Assembly (NCBI GenBank): GCA_020698575.1
Contig: CM036243.1
Span: 14,685,903 to 14,749,902 of the forward strand
Source of the DNA: Bostrychus sinensis
Lineage: Eukaryota; Chordata; Actinopteri; Gobiiformes; Eleotridae
Length of the DNA stretch: 64,000 bases
Direction: 5' to 3'
In this document: positions 13,481 to 25,515 of the stretch, in pieces
How the letters are laid out: each line of letters starts with the position of its first letter
Numbering within the stretch: the stretch's first letter is position 1
Translations under genes and position numbers: made by a program
Notes under the pieces: generated by a model
What the model was told of the DNA's origin: nothing
The model's database searches: none
The model's input: the letters and a program-made list of their open reading frames with translations, nothing else

Positions 13481-14568
13481 ACATCATTTGCAAATAGCCC
13501 TTAACTTAACTTGGTGACAAATAATTGACTGTAAGATATTTTATTTGATAGCCTAGGTGTTGTTTTTCAGACACTTTTCTAATGTGCACTAAAGTTGGAG
13601 GTAGATGGCTGGGTGGCCCATGTCTGAATTAGTATGGGACTGTGAACAGTTTGGTAATATCTGTATTAACGTGAGCAAAATGTTGTAACTGCGTCACACA
13701 GACAGGTGGTGGCGACACAAGCAATGCTTTCCCTACAGCACAAGCCTTCACATCCCTGGAAAACCATTATAAATATATATTGCTGTCACTTTGCCCTAAG
13801 CAAATTGTGTGTTCATTATTCTTTCAAAATTGTAACAACAAAGAAATATTTATAAATGACACAGACTCTAAACTTAAACAGTTACTACTCCTGAAATATG
13901 CTCAGTTTGCTCACCATATCTCGTGTAGCGCCAAATGGAAATAACTTTAGCAAAATTACTTTTTATACATTATAACTTTACGTTGTATTTGAACCACTTA
14001 TACTTCTTGTTTTACTTTTAAATTAACTTTAAAGGCGGTAAACAGACATACTGTACGTAGACTCCATGACAGCAGTTACTTCACATCTCCAGCAAATGGC
14101 GACAAATTCAACACGTCCACTATAGTATGCTGCGTTCAAAACTTACACGACATCTGTAATTAGCTTATCATGTCAGAAAAAGTATTTTTTTTTAGACTAT
14201 GAAAAATTACTGTTATTGTATAACCAATATAAAATTAGTTAAAATTACAAAAAACGTAAACTAAATGTATTTTTAAATTTTATTTTCTGAGTCGTTTGAA
14301 AAAATTCCCTGGGAGTCTAAAAGCACCAAAACTAAATTTGACTCCTTCCGTGTTTACCTGCCCTCGCCCAAGACTCAAACATAAATGGGCGTATGTGAGA
14401 AAGTTTAGCGCGGTATAAACAAAGCTGCTTATTGCTTTTTTGGTAAATTATTTTTACGTTCGCACACTGGTAAGTAACGAGGGGGCATGAGTTTAAAAAG
14501 TGCTGTCCAGACACAACCACAGAAGTTTCGTTTTCGCCTGTGAAGTTGTCGTACTTTCGTCGTTCATA

Positions 14569-17500
14569 ATGGGATGTTGTCAGAGTAAAGAGGTAAAAAC
14601 CGTTAAACTGATTCTTCTGGTGGAGCACAGGAGCACGCTTTTTGTAATAGAATAATATGGCATAGTTTGCTGTGCTATTTTAGAAATGGTCAGGGATAAC
14701 CTCTGTGTTGTTTATGCTGCAGGGCAAACGAGACTGGAAACCGCTGGAGGACCGCAGCTGCACAGACATACCATGGCTGATCATCTTTATGCTTTTCTGT
14801 TTAGGGCATGGTAAGTCTTGTTTTAAGTTAAGTTATGTTTTAAGTAGTAAAAGTAATGAGTCAATTTGTAAAAACCCTAAATGTTTAAAGTTTGTATTTT
14901 CTTAGTATTAGTATAGTTATAGTTTTAGTATATTATAGTATTAACGTATTAGTATAGTTAAATAGTAGTTGCAGCAGTAGTAGAATTAGTAGTAGTAGTA
15001 CGAACAACTGTAGTGGTAATAATGTGAGTAGTAGTGGTAGAAGCAGTAAGTCATTGAGTAAACTTTGCACTCAGTACTTTTACTAAAGTAATGATATACT
15101 TAAATACTAATCTTGAGTAGTTATGCTTAATGTAACAATACTTGAGAATAGATTTTGAGCACCAGCTAATTAAATCACTAAAGGAAATAACAATTGTAGT
15201 TTCAGTGTTTACTTTTTGTTTCTGGACATGGTTGTATATATTATAATGTGCAACTGCAGCTAATTATTGACATAAACATATAAATGTAATTATTCATATC
15301 TCTTTCTTGTTTCACAGTTGTGTATTTGTGGCTTTGCTATTGCCACAGGAGCAGCCTCCAGACTTATCTCAGGATATGACAGTTTTGGTAACACCTGTGG
15401 TCAGAAGAACACCAAGATTGACGGAGTGGACCTAAGTGGCCGGGATATGAGAGAAAACAAGTCAGTTTTACAAGCTGCAAATTATCCACTGTTTTGCAAA
15501 TAGCAACTATTCTTCTATATTACATTATGTTCATGAGCAATATAAAAAGCCTTGTTTTGAAAGTAGATTTTGATCAGCCTGTTGCTCAGTTTTGCTGAAA
15601 CAATGGGTCATGCTTTAAAGATGGGCCCATTGCGCATGAAGGCTTTGAACAAAAGACGTTTCTGCTACAAAGAGGGGTTTGTCAGACAGAGTAGTAAATG
15701 TCACCATGCTTTATTTTGGTTCAGACTGGCATGCTAATGAGAGAATACATCTACATTTCATAAAAATAATTTAGCTTCTTGTATTGGACAAATGAAACTA
15801 ATCCTTTTGTCTCTGTCAGATATGTTTTCTTTCTAGAACCATGCAACTTCGATTTGATAAACAGGAGGATCAAGTCTATTGCATTATGTGTCGCAAAGTG
15901 CCCATCTACTGAACTGCAGACCTACTATGACCTAAAGCAGTTTGCTCTCCAGAATGGTAAAACCTGCTATATAATGATGTTTTCCTGGCTATTACAACAT
16001 CTGTTAATATAGAAGCTTATATAGGACACACATTACACCTGTTTTGTAAATTCTGTATTTTTCCCGTTGATAGGATCGGAACTTTGCACATATGACATTT
16101 CTTCTACAAGATACCACAACCATCCAGAAAGACAGACTAAGTGTCCCAAGCTCCCTGTACCTCCAAGGTTATTATTCTATTATTATACATTATTTGGATG
16201 TTATGCCATACCAGAGTTTAAGGTTTTGAGTATATGGGGGTAATGATTTATAAATACTGAGTTAAATGCAAATTAACATTATTAACATTTTTATATATTG
16301 TTTTTTCTTTCCAGTTTTAAAACTTTTTACTTACATGCTTGCATCTTTATTTGGCATCTAAAACTTGTATATTCTATCTATAAGATGTATGGAAAGTATT
16401 TGGTTAGTTGGATGCCCTGTACATCTAAAAGTGCACAGATTATTATTTCTGTAAAGCGTACCATTAAATGACTTGGAGACCATGTATTTTAATTATTTAG
16501 AAGGTACACTGAACAAAAATTGAAATGCAACAGTTTTGTGTTTGCTCCCATTTTTCATCAGCTGAACTCAAATATCTTAGACTTTCTATGTACACAAAAA
16601 CCTATTTCTCTCAAATATTGTTCACAAATCTGTGGAAATATGTGTTAGTGAGCACCTTTATCGAGATAATTCATCCTCCTCACAGGTGCGGTCTATGAAG
16701 ACCCTTATCAGACAGCATGAATATTGCACAGGTGAGCCTTAGGGTTGCCACAATAAAAGGCCATAAAAAATGGTAGCAAAAACAAAAGTGTTACTTTAAA
16801 ATTTTTGTTCAGTGTATGCGTTAAGTCTCGCTGTTCATTTTGAGACTATGAAGGAAAAAAATCTATGCCTTCGTAGTCTTCTAAGCTTTTTTTTCCTATT
16901 TGCAGTAAATCGGTCCCATTGTTCCACCGATGTATTCCTGTGGATATTGCATGCTATGCTGAGTTTCTCCAGGCTTTTGTCACATTTGTCAGTGACAACA
17001 GTGTTTTGCACCGGATTACAGCTGGGGTGATGGCCAGCAAGGAGATCATCATGGGGCTTTGTGTCTTGGCTTTAGGTATGAAACCTCTTTGTCATATCAA
17101 GTCAAATTGCTTGTTATATAGTGTGGTGATCAACAATGATTTTACATAATATATGGCACTTCTCCCGCTCAAGCTTCAGTAGGACACCAGACTATTTTTG
17201 TCTTAAGAATAACAGGAAATGTCTGTGTGTTTACTTCAATTGTAACTTAAATGCCAAACAAGCGGCCGGTCTAAACTCTCATTGGTAGATCAGAAGCACA
17301 ATATTTTACACACTATCGAATATAGTATAGTTCAAGTGGAATGACTTAAACTTTCAGTTCATTGGTACATTGCTGAAAAACACCCAAACACTGACATACA
17401 TGCGCACAAGAACAATCACTAACACAAATCTTTATTACCACATTTTTTGTATCTATTTAAGTATACATTATAATATTAAAAATGAAACATTAGTATTGAA

Positions 17501-20500
17501 ACATTTCTCTTGCATTTGCTGTGTGTTTGGTATTAAATACACTTTTCTTGCCTCTGTAGTTTTGTCCCTGGGCATGATGGTTGTTATCCGTTACATCTCC
17601 AAAGTGTTGGTGTGGATCTTAACAATCCTGGTCATTGTTTGCTCTATAGGTAGGTTATGAATTTAAATCAACACCAAACATTTGTTTTCAAACAATGTAG
17701 TTACAGCTAAGAAATATTTTTTGCAGGTGGAACTGGTGTCCTCTGGTGGTTGTATGCGGACCATAGAAATGCTCTTAAAAATAATTCCACATCTGTATTT
17801 GGGAAAGAAGTGGCCTCTGATAATGTGAAGGCCTTGCTTGCCTATGCAATTGGAGCGACAGTTTTTACAGTAAGACAAGGGTTTATAATAAATATTAACA
17901 ATACATTATATGATGCTGTCCCACAAGTTTCTCTGTGTCTACTCAGGTAGTGCTCCTAATTGTGATGTTCTTCATGAGGAAGCGCGTTGCTCTCACCATT
18001 GCCCTCTTCCACGTGGCTGGTAAAGTGTTCATCTTCCTGCCCCTGCTGGTACTACAGCCTTTCTGGACTTTCCTCTGCCTCATGCTTTTTTGGGTCTACT
18101 GGATTGCAGTGCTTCTCTTTCTTGGGACAGCAGGTAAGATTTTACCAAAAACTACCAAATTCTACCCAAAACATTTGAATACTAGAAAGGTTAGTTACAG
18201 TGCAGTGGTTAATTGTTTCAAGATGTAGTTTTCAAACTAGCAGTGGCATTTTGTCTTGTTTTGGAGCTTGGTTTGACTCCCACTTTTGGAATCTTGTGCT
18301 TGTCTCGTGATGTGGGAGGATGGCGTCAAAGAACCACTTCTCTCTTCATCTCCCACTTCTGTTTTCGGCAGCAAATTCTTTGAACTTTTTTTTTTGTTTA
18401 GTTCAAGTATGCAGTAAGATCTCATATTAAATATTATTGCTAGTTTTATAAATTGCTAGTTTTATGATTTAGAAATCTGCAGCACTGAAAGAAGCTCAAA
18501 GAACAGGTTATTATATTTTACGACACTGTAGTATTTACTCTATAGTATAATAAAAATATATTTTAATATATTTATTCTTGGTCTCGCAGGAACACCAATT
18601 AAGAACAATTCTACCAACCTGGTTGAATATAAACTAGATGAGCCCCTCCAGTACATGGTGTGGTATCATGCAGTTGGTCTCATCTGGATCAGTGAGTTCA
18701 TTCTGGCTTTCCAACAGATGACTATTGCTGGAGCTGTGGTCACCTACTATTTTACAAGGTACAGATTGCCAAATATTGGTACAAGAATCAAAGTTACTTT
18801 ATACATGTTAGTTACATTGTTGCTAGGGCAATTCATTATTTAAACTAATTGAATAATAAAATGATTGCTTTTTGGGGCACACACACACATACTAACCTAG
18901 TTTTTACTGTAAGGAGACAGTGATTTATGTCTGTCTTTTTGCTGCTGCAAACCTAACGTTTCTATACAGATGCACCTTATTTTTCACATTATCCATCTCA
19001 TATTGGTTAGCTTGTTATTTCTAGCCCCAGTAGACCTTTTGATCGCATTCACCCAAAAGGCCAATGAGAGACTAAATAAATATAATGTAAAAATGTGTCA
19101 ATCCTTAATCTTATTTTCTCTACTACTAATACCAAATTTAAAGTGCAATGATCAAACACCTAATTTTTAGTTCACCAGGTCATCGTCTACTATTGATTAT
19201 TTTTGATAAATAAAATAAAAAGGAAATTTATCTGATTAATCAATTATCAAATGATTGTTTATGGAAGCCCTAGTTCTGTCCATGGTTTTTGCTATACTTT
19301 TTAAAATATCTTAAATATGACCTCTGTAGTAATTTTATTCTAATAGTGTTCAGATTTTTTTTATATGAGTCCCTATGTGTATTCATCAGCATTCCAATGA
19401 TGTTTTATATTGTGTTAAAAGGAATAAATCCCAGATGACAGCCATTCCTATTCTCAAGTCAATGGGACGTACACTTCGTTACCACCTGGGCACTTTGGCT
19501 AAAGGCTCTTTTATCATCACTCTGGTCAAAATCCCTCGCCTTATCCTCATGTATATGCACAGCCAACTCAAAGGAAAGGTGAGCACCAAAATGACATGTT
19601 TAAAAATATATTAAAGACATTTCTGTCCTATTACTTTGTACTTACTACTTGCATTGTTATGTACATAACAATATATTGTACCTGCTATTCCATATTCATC
19701 TGTATGCTCACTGTTTATAGAGAGTTAACTTAAACACATTGTTCTGTTCAAATCTGTATATTTTGTGAATTTAGTTGAATCCATCTATAGTTTATTTTAG
19801 TTCATCCTATTTTATTTTGCATGTTTATTATATGATACTTGTTTTATGTTTCATGTATGCATCATGTGAAACCTTTTCACTTACACTGGCAATAAACGCA
19901 ATTCTGATTCTGTCTGACAGGAAAACGCCTGTGCTCGGTGTATGCTGAAAGCTTGTGTCTGCTGCCTGTGGTGTCTAGAAAAGTGTCTGGCAGTACCTGA
20001 ATCAAGTAAGTCCTGTTTGCGACAAGTACATTGCTCTTGGACACATGAACCCAACACTAAATTATAATTTTACTTTCCCTTTTTTCAGAATGCTTACACT
20101 GCAACAGCCATCAATAGCACAAGTTTCTGCACCTCAGCACGTGATGCTTTTGTTATTCTGGTGGAAAATGCTCTCCGTGTGGCTGCTATCAACACAGTGG
20201 GCGACTTTGTCCTCTTCTTGGGAAAAGTACAAACATTTTTTGTATATTCATTTTGATAGTTTATGTTAATACTATATTATCAAACACATTCATCCCATCC
20301 CTCTTGCCTGTCTTTTTAGGTGCTCATAGTGTCGTGTACAGCTTTTGCTGGAGTCCTAGCCCTGAACTACCAGAGGGAGTACACTGTATGGGTCCTTCCT
20401 CTTATTATAGTTTGTCTATTCGCTTTCCTGGTGGCACACTGCTTCCTGTCTGTTTTTGAGAATGTGGTCGACGTTCTCTTCCTATGCTTTGCTGTGGACA

Positions 20501-21482
20501 CAAAATATAATGATGGCAGTCCTGGCCATGAGTACTACATGGACAAGGCCTTAATGGTAAGTCACACATTCAAAAACAACCTCACTAATATTATTATACA
20601 CTAGGGAAAAATGAAAACATGTTTCACACATTGTCTTGTTTATTCTTCTAGGAGTTTGTTGAGAATAGTAAAAAGATGGGGCTATACAATTCCGGTGATG
20701 GCAAGGAGATGGAATCCATGGTAAGTTCAAAACCACACTAAATGTGTCATTATAAACTTGTTTAAAAAAAATAAAATGGACATTGAACAATGAGGAATGC
20801 CCAAAAATATAAAGCTCTATTAAGGAATGCAATAAAGAGGCAAAATCAACTTGACCTTTTTACTATGTTATGTTTTCTCATCAAAAACATACCTGGAGTT
20901 GTGTTTTGTTTCATTCACCCATGTTTGAGTAATCCTCTGTTCTCTGGCGCTGAGTTTCTGAGGCTTCAGGGCGCTCTCGGTTCCACGAACCCCCGCCCAC
21001 TCCAGGAAGCACTGACCAATTAACAAGCCCTCTACATTCAGTCTGCTCTCATTCATTGTGTACAGCACTGTTTCCACTGCTTTCTCACAGCAGTTTTTCA
21101 TTTTGTAGTAAAATGGTGTCATACAAAAAGTTCAAGGAAATAAAAAGCTATTTTTTATGGTTCTGTTCAAAAGACCATAATAGAGCTATACTCCGCTGCC
21201 CTTTATGGCAGTGGTAAAGTAATTAATTTAATTCAACCTTTAATTTACAATTAAAGGTTGTAAAATGTGCAGTGCTGTTATAGAGATGGCCAAGATTGGT
21301 TTAAAAATATAAATAAAAGCATAATATACCCCCTTTAACAAAAGTCTATAATCACAGTGTGAATGCAGGAATACACTTGTACAGTAATTAAGTACTAAGT
21401 TGATTTAAAGCTCCAATTAATCAAACCTGTAGTAATTTTTTGTTTCCTCCTGCAGACACGTGGAGGAGGGACCCGTGCATAA
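14569..21482 (+). CDS. slc44a1: slc44a1, choline transporter-like protein 1 (16 coding exons; two +1 frameshifts)
   Basis: SLC44A1 (CTL1) is a multi-pass choline/ethanolamine transporter of plasma membrane and mitochondria (Pfam choline-transporter-like family). Exons: 14569-14592, 14723-14810, 15318-15460, 15820-15956, 16074-16167, 16906-17075, 17560-17649, 17727-17869, 17947-18133, 18590-18758, 19422-19578, 19921-20005, 20089-20226, 20320-20556, 20652-20720, 21456-21482. Diagnostic segments: MGCCQSKE, DWKPLEDRSCTDIPW, GYDSFGNTCGQKNTK, RKRVALTIALFHVAGKVFI, WISEFILAFQQMT, YRYHLGTLAKGSF-like RYHLGTLAKGSFIITLVK, NAYTATAINSTSFCTSA, EYTVWVLPLIIVCLF and DTKYNDGSPGHEYYMDKAL. All introns are GT-AG with matching phases except around exons 2 and 12, each one base too long. 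Without those bases the CDS would be 1956 nt (651 residues; human is about 657). As written, translation stops early in exon 3. It is either an assembly error or a recently broken gene. Sequons lie in exons 8, 10 and 13. Confidence 0.93.
14723..14810 (+). other. slc44a1: slc44a1 exon 2 with an extra base near 14807
   Basis: The exon is 88 nt. Family alignment needs 87: the end reads TTAGGGCATG before the donor GTAAGT, where TTAGGGATG would give the expected FCLGM joined in phase 0 to the CICGF of exon 3. Read as written, translation meets TGA at the GGATATGAC site inside exon 3. Confidence 0.8.
16506..16815. mobile_element. hairpin MITE with ACACTGAACAAAAAT ends, in slc44a1 intron 5
   Basis: The left end reads TACACTGAACAAAAATTG and the right end, reverse-complemented, reads TACACTGAACAAAAATTTT. 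Both sides show TA at the boundary. The interior (TTTGCTCCCATTTTTCATC and so on) matches a very common fish non-autonomous family resembling ISL2EU-type elements. A solitary end of the same family is at 58308-58395. Confidence 0.75.
19860..19917 (+). repeat. retroposon-tail-like repeat abutting the exon 12 acceptor of slc44a1
   Basis: CACTGGCAATAAACGCAATT followed by ATTCTGATTCTG resembles the 3' tail of fish LINE-type elements. It runs directly into TCTGACAG, the exon 12 acceptor, so the repeat supplies the tract upstream of the splice site. Confidence 0.4.
19921..20005 (+). other. slc44a1: slc44a1 exon 12 with an extra base at 19989-19990
   Basis: The exon is 85 nt; the homologous human segment is exactly 28 codons (84 nt). 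The bases AAGTGTCTGGCAGTACCTG change the expected EKCLxYLNQ ending into EKCLAVPES. One G fewer would give EKCLQYLNQ joined in phase to NAYTATAINS of exon 13. As written, the shifted frame meets TAG in exon 13. Confidence 0.8.
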
Positions 21483-22054
21483 CTTAAGTCATCAAGGTCA
21501 CTGCAAAAAAGACTAAACCACTAAAAGGCATCTTGCTTAGAGTTAACAAAAAATCACTGCAGGGAAATAAAAACCTTTGTCTGTATGCGCAGTTACTGTT
21601 ACTATTTTAATAATGGGTGCCTTTTGATAAAGTATGGTGCTACAGAAAATATTTGACACTAAGATAAAATGTTTTCCTTCCAGTTTTACTATTATGTTTA
21701 ACATTGTATAGATGTTTGTTTTTATTTAAGTATGTGTTAACAGTGTACATTTTTACTACATTAATGGCTAACCTCTGTTTGGTAATAAATGCAAAAAAAA
21801 CACTGTTATCATATGATTTTTTTACAGTATTAAATCCATTTCTGTGTATACGGGTGTGGATGTTTAACCACCAGAGGGCAGCAAATCCTACATGACGAAT
21901 CACCTCCAGTCACCTTCCCTGTCTTTCAAACAAATCAAATAAGGATATCCTTGAAACCATACCAGTTTAACACTGAACTGTATATATGTAATTTTTATGT
22001 ATAAAATGGTTCTCTTTGGTATTCGTGAATAGATATATTTATTAGACTAATAAA
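21483..22054 (+). terminator. slc44a1: slc44a1 3'UTR with candidate poly(A) signals
   Basis: After the TAA at 21480-21482 there are AATAAA hexamers at 21566-21571 and 22049-22054. Either could be the cleavage signal; sequence alone does not decide. Confidence 0.4.
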
Positions 22055-22640
22055 ATGCCTATCAGATACACATTATATCTACCATATCATGAAGATTATT
22101 ATATACATAAACATAACATACATATTATTTTGTATGTTTTTAATGAAGGCTGTAACTCTATTGTACTAAAATGGTGTTTATAGGCTGGCTCGTCACTATG
22201 GAGACAAGCTGACATGCTATAAACTAGTACTGTGTGTGTGTGTACTAATGTATAGATCCCTGCTTTCATCCCCTGCAGTTTCTTTCCAGTCAGCCATTGA
22301 CCAGACAAGAGCCCAGCCACTAAGCAGTTAGAGCTTATTGATGTGAAAGCTGTGCACTGTTTGTCTCCATAAAACACAGGAATCCAGCGAAAAGCCTCTC
22401 TGTGGCCGCTGGTGAGCCACACCTCGGCCATTTCTCCAGTACTTAACAGAGCACATTCCTGGAAGTCTTTGTTAGTAGACAAAAAGATAAAAACGCATCC
22501 GGCCCAGGACCACCTTTACAGGAAGTTGTAAGATCTGTTTGTTCTGTATATTCTACCAGTTCTCTTTCTGATTCAGGTTACTAGACTAGTTTTTATTTAA
22601 TCCTGGCTAAGTTCTATTTTATTCCTGGGTTTAATACAGT

Positions 22641-22915
22641 TGTAGAAATTAACTAGATACTTTTACTCAGTAATTGAAATGTACTTTATAATACATTTTC
22701 TTAAACATACTGGAGGGAAATAGTTACCATTGCACAGGTGAATGTTTAAAATTTCTGTATGTAAAAGTTACTTTGCCCTCCGTGGCAAAGTGGGTAGAAA
22801 TAGTATTAGCAGTAGTAACACCAGTTGTAGATTAATTGTACTGCAGTTGTTTTAGTTTAGTTGAATATTTTGAAGTAACAATACCTAATGCACATTCTGA
22901 GTACTTCCACCTCTA
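22641..22915. mobile_element. non-autonomous DNA element ending ...TACTTCCACCTCT, with tRNA-like insert
   Basis: The right end GAGTACTTCCACCTCTA and the inner ACTTTTACTCAGTAATTGAA are typical of a fish element family with ends like AGAGGTGGAAGTA. The middle (about 22776-22800, CCCTCCGTGGCAAAGTGGG) looks like the A-box of a tRNA-derived SINE, as in the related copy at 24852-25294. Confidence 0.45.
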
Positions 22916-23827
22916 GTGGAATCTACACAATTTCTGGTTTAGTCCATGATCAGTTTTGGAGAAATCTTGTTTCAAAATATTGGTATGGATATGAATCATC
23001 TATAATTATACTGTTTATTTAGGATTTTTATAAACATTTTTTAGCATGTCTAATGATAGATGTCTATATTGGTAGGTTATGACCTTGGTTTCACAGTTAA
23101 AAATGTCTCTCTCAGCAACATTGTGCCCTTACATTGAAGGCTCACTGCTGCCTTTAATGAATTTTAAATGAACGCACAACCTCTGGCTCACCATATTCTA
23201 TAGGTGGACCACATTTGTGTTGTTTTTATTTATTTATTTGATACAATATTGATGTGCAGAGTATGAAATAATCATTCGGTGCTCTACATCAGCTCTTGTT
23301 GGATTAGACAGGGAGACATAGGGTCATAAAACAGTGGTGCTGCTGCGTGGCTGTCTGTGTTTGAGCTGACTCAGGAACAGTAACAAGAGCCTCCCCCTCT
23401 GTGTGAGTTTGGCAAAGATCATCTCCAGGCTGATTCACTGTTTATCAAAATGACTACCTCACAATACAAAGATAAAAGAATCTAAGGCTCCAATGATGCA
23501 GATAATGGACCTCCTTAGGTAAAGCCACGTAATTTTGATATAAAATTATTATTTCTATTGTGCTGCTATGAATAGAATTTACAGTATCTACCTCCATCAA
23601 GAACATAATGGCCAGATTTGAAGGATTTTTTTAGGGAATGTCAGTATAAAAGGATTTTTTGTGTGGATGTGGAACATTGTTTGCATCCAATAATTTGTAC
23701 AAGTAGTCTGTACCAAAGTGTGACAGGGACACCTGAACTGCCACAAAGATACTAACTCCACCCACAAGGTGTCAGCAAAGTAACAAATCACTAGTTTTAT
23801 AAAATTATTTAGCATTTTTAGATTTAG

Positions 23828-23890
23828 GGGTTTTGTGGCTCAGTGGATACAGCATTTACCCCTGGATGTTTCTAATCAAATACCCACCTT
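23828..23890 (+). repeat. tRNA-derived SINE head fragment
   Basis: GGTTTTGTGGCTCAGTGGAT resembles a tRNA A-box region; no clean cloverleaf or B box follows, so it is not a tRNA gene. Confidence 0.3.
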
Positions 23891-24851
23891 CTGAAGTCAT
23901 GTTTGACCCACATTTTAAGTATATATTTTGGTTGCTCCCACATTTTGAATTTGCAAAAAGAAAACACTGTATACAGTATTGGTATAAAATAAAGTAATTC
24001 TGTAAAATGGCTTTTCAGGAAGCTTTCTATGTAAGACTTGAAACAAATTATTCAGAAAAATGTGTGCTTTAAAATAATAACGACATATAAAGCAGCTGGA
24101 AGTCATTAAAAAAGCCTATATTTTGCTTATCCACAAAACCTGATTTCCGAAACATCACAAGTGCTTCCTGCAATTGGAGGCGTTTCCCATCAGTGCTGGG
24201 TCATGCATGCTGTCTCTCCCTCCCATTTCACAGCCCTATTTACTTTTGTCTCCATCCTTTGCCATAGTGGAAATGAACCGTGTGGAGATCCTATCTGTCA
24301 TTCTTAAATGTTCAGCTCATAGAGGCACAGGCAAAGTGCGTGAAAATGGACAATATATTTTTTTTATATTTACCCAGTGACTTCCTTGTCTGGACTTGGT
24401 GATAGATCCTTTGGCCAACACACAATATAAAATATGTGTCTTCCTGCTGCATGCTGACAGTGGTTCTCAATCACAAAAAGGTTCTCACAGTGAAGATAAG
24501 TCCATGTGTTTCTACTCAACTAAATATTTTGTCAGCTGTATCTGAGTATGTAAAGTCTTTATGTGGGCGTGATCACGCTTCATGAAATATTCATTATTTC
24601 TACTTCTAAATAATGCAGCAGTGTTTTTGTACACCCAATCCCCTACAAACAAGCAGTTACTTATGAACTTAGCATAAGGTGAATTTTAGATTTTATATGA
24701 AAAAAGAATATGCAAAGTGTTTTGAATTTTCTGATATGATCTTTGACATTATAGCCCTTATCAATAGAGAAAATGTTGAAAATGAGAAAAATTTAAATTT
24801 CCGCCAGGACTAAATCAATCTTAAGCACACTGAACCATATCTTACCCATAT

Positions 24852-25294
24852 CAGAAGAGGAAAGTAATTAGATCCTATTACTTGTTATGTACTTGCATTA
24901 CATTTTTGTAAAACATAGCTACTTTTACTACTTTACTACTTATACTTGAAGAAATGTTTGTGGGAAAAAACTTTTGATGCACTTTCCCCCCCTCAAGTAA
25001 TGTTTGAAGTTTCTAAATTATTATTTTTTTATAACCTCTGTGGTAAAGTGGGGAGAACACTTGCCTATAAAGACACAAGTTCTGGCCAGGTTTGGGTACA
25101 GTTGTAGTAGTTTTTACTGTGCTGTAATTGCCAAAACTCTTTCAGAATACTGTGTGCTTAGCAAGCTTACATGCAAGACTTTATTCCAGTGACAATTTTG
25201 TTGAGTACATCTCCATTTCTACTAAATGTAAACATATTTTGCAGTAACACTACTTCTATTTGAGTACACATTTTGAATACTCTTTTCACCTCTG
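24852..25294. mobile_element. non-autonomous DNA element with nested tRNA-derived SINE fragment
   Basis: Left end CAGAAGAGGAAAGTAATTAG and right end CTTTTCACCTCTG form imperfect inverted repeats. Inside, 25035-25105 reads CCTCTGTGGTAAAGTGGGG... and later CCAGGTTTGGGTAC, resembling pol III A and B boxes. Confidence 0.5.
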
Positions 25295-25509
25295 CCACAT
25301 ATCAAGTAGGAGTCAATCAGCTAAACCCGGTCTTATTTTGGACTCACTGCTCTAAAGGTTATGACAGGACAATTATTTTGAATGGAAACAATAAACAAGC
25401 AGTATTTAGATACAAGCAGTTCTTTGCTATTTACTAACATTAAAGCAGCCCTCTCATGTACGTATAATACAAACACACATTAAGCACATTGTCATTGGTC
25501 AATATAGCT

Positions 25510-25515
25510 TTTATT
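25510..25515 (-). terminator. spock3: candidate spock3 poly(A) signal
   Basis: TTTATT on the plus strand reads AATAAA on the minus strand, about 2.2 kb past the spock3 stop. The intervening repeat makes so long a 3'UTR uncertain. Confidence 0.25.

Larger units (their letters stand above)
7182..14568. other. divergent intergenic region between dlc1 and slc44a1
   Basis: No conserved coding exon was recognised. Contents: the GC-rich patch near 8290-8480, a LINE/SINE-tail-like fragment near 8850, a (GGT)n/(GT)n run at 11511-11565 and a hAT-end-like fragment near 13403. Open frames here are short and lack any family signature. Confidence 0.5.

Noticed and set aside
7146..14568. Shared bidirectional promoter for dlc1 and slc44a1
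   Set aside because: Start sites would be several kb apart, too far for a typical bidirectional promoter, and no CpG island joins them.
22099..22482. 127-codon minus-strand open frame as a gene
   Set aside because: No motif, no splice partners recognised and no resemblance to a known protein; most likely chance.
23828..25105. tRNA genes
   Set aside because: Only A-box-like or weak B-box-like words; no cloverleaf can be drawn, so SINE fragments.
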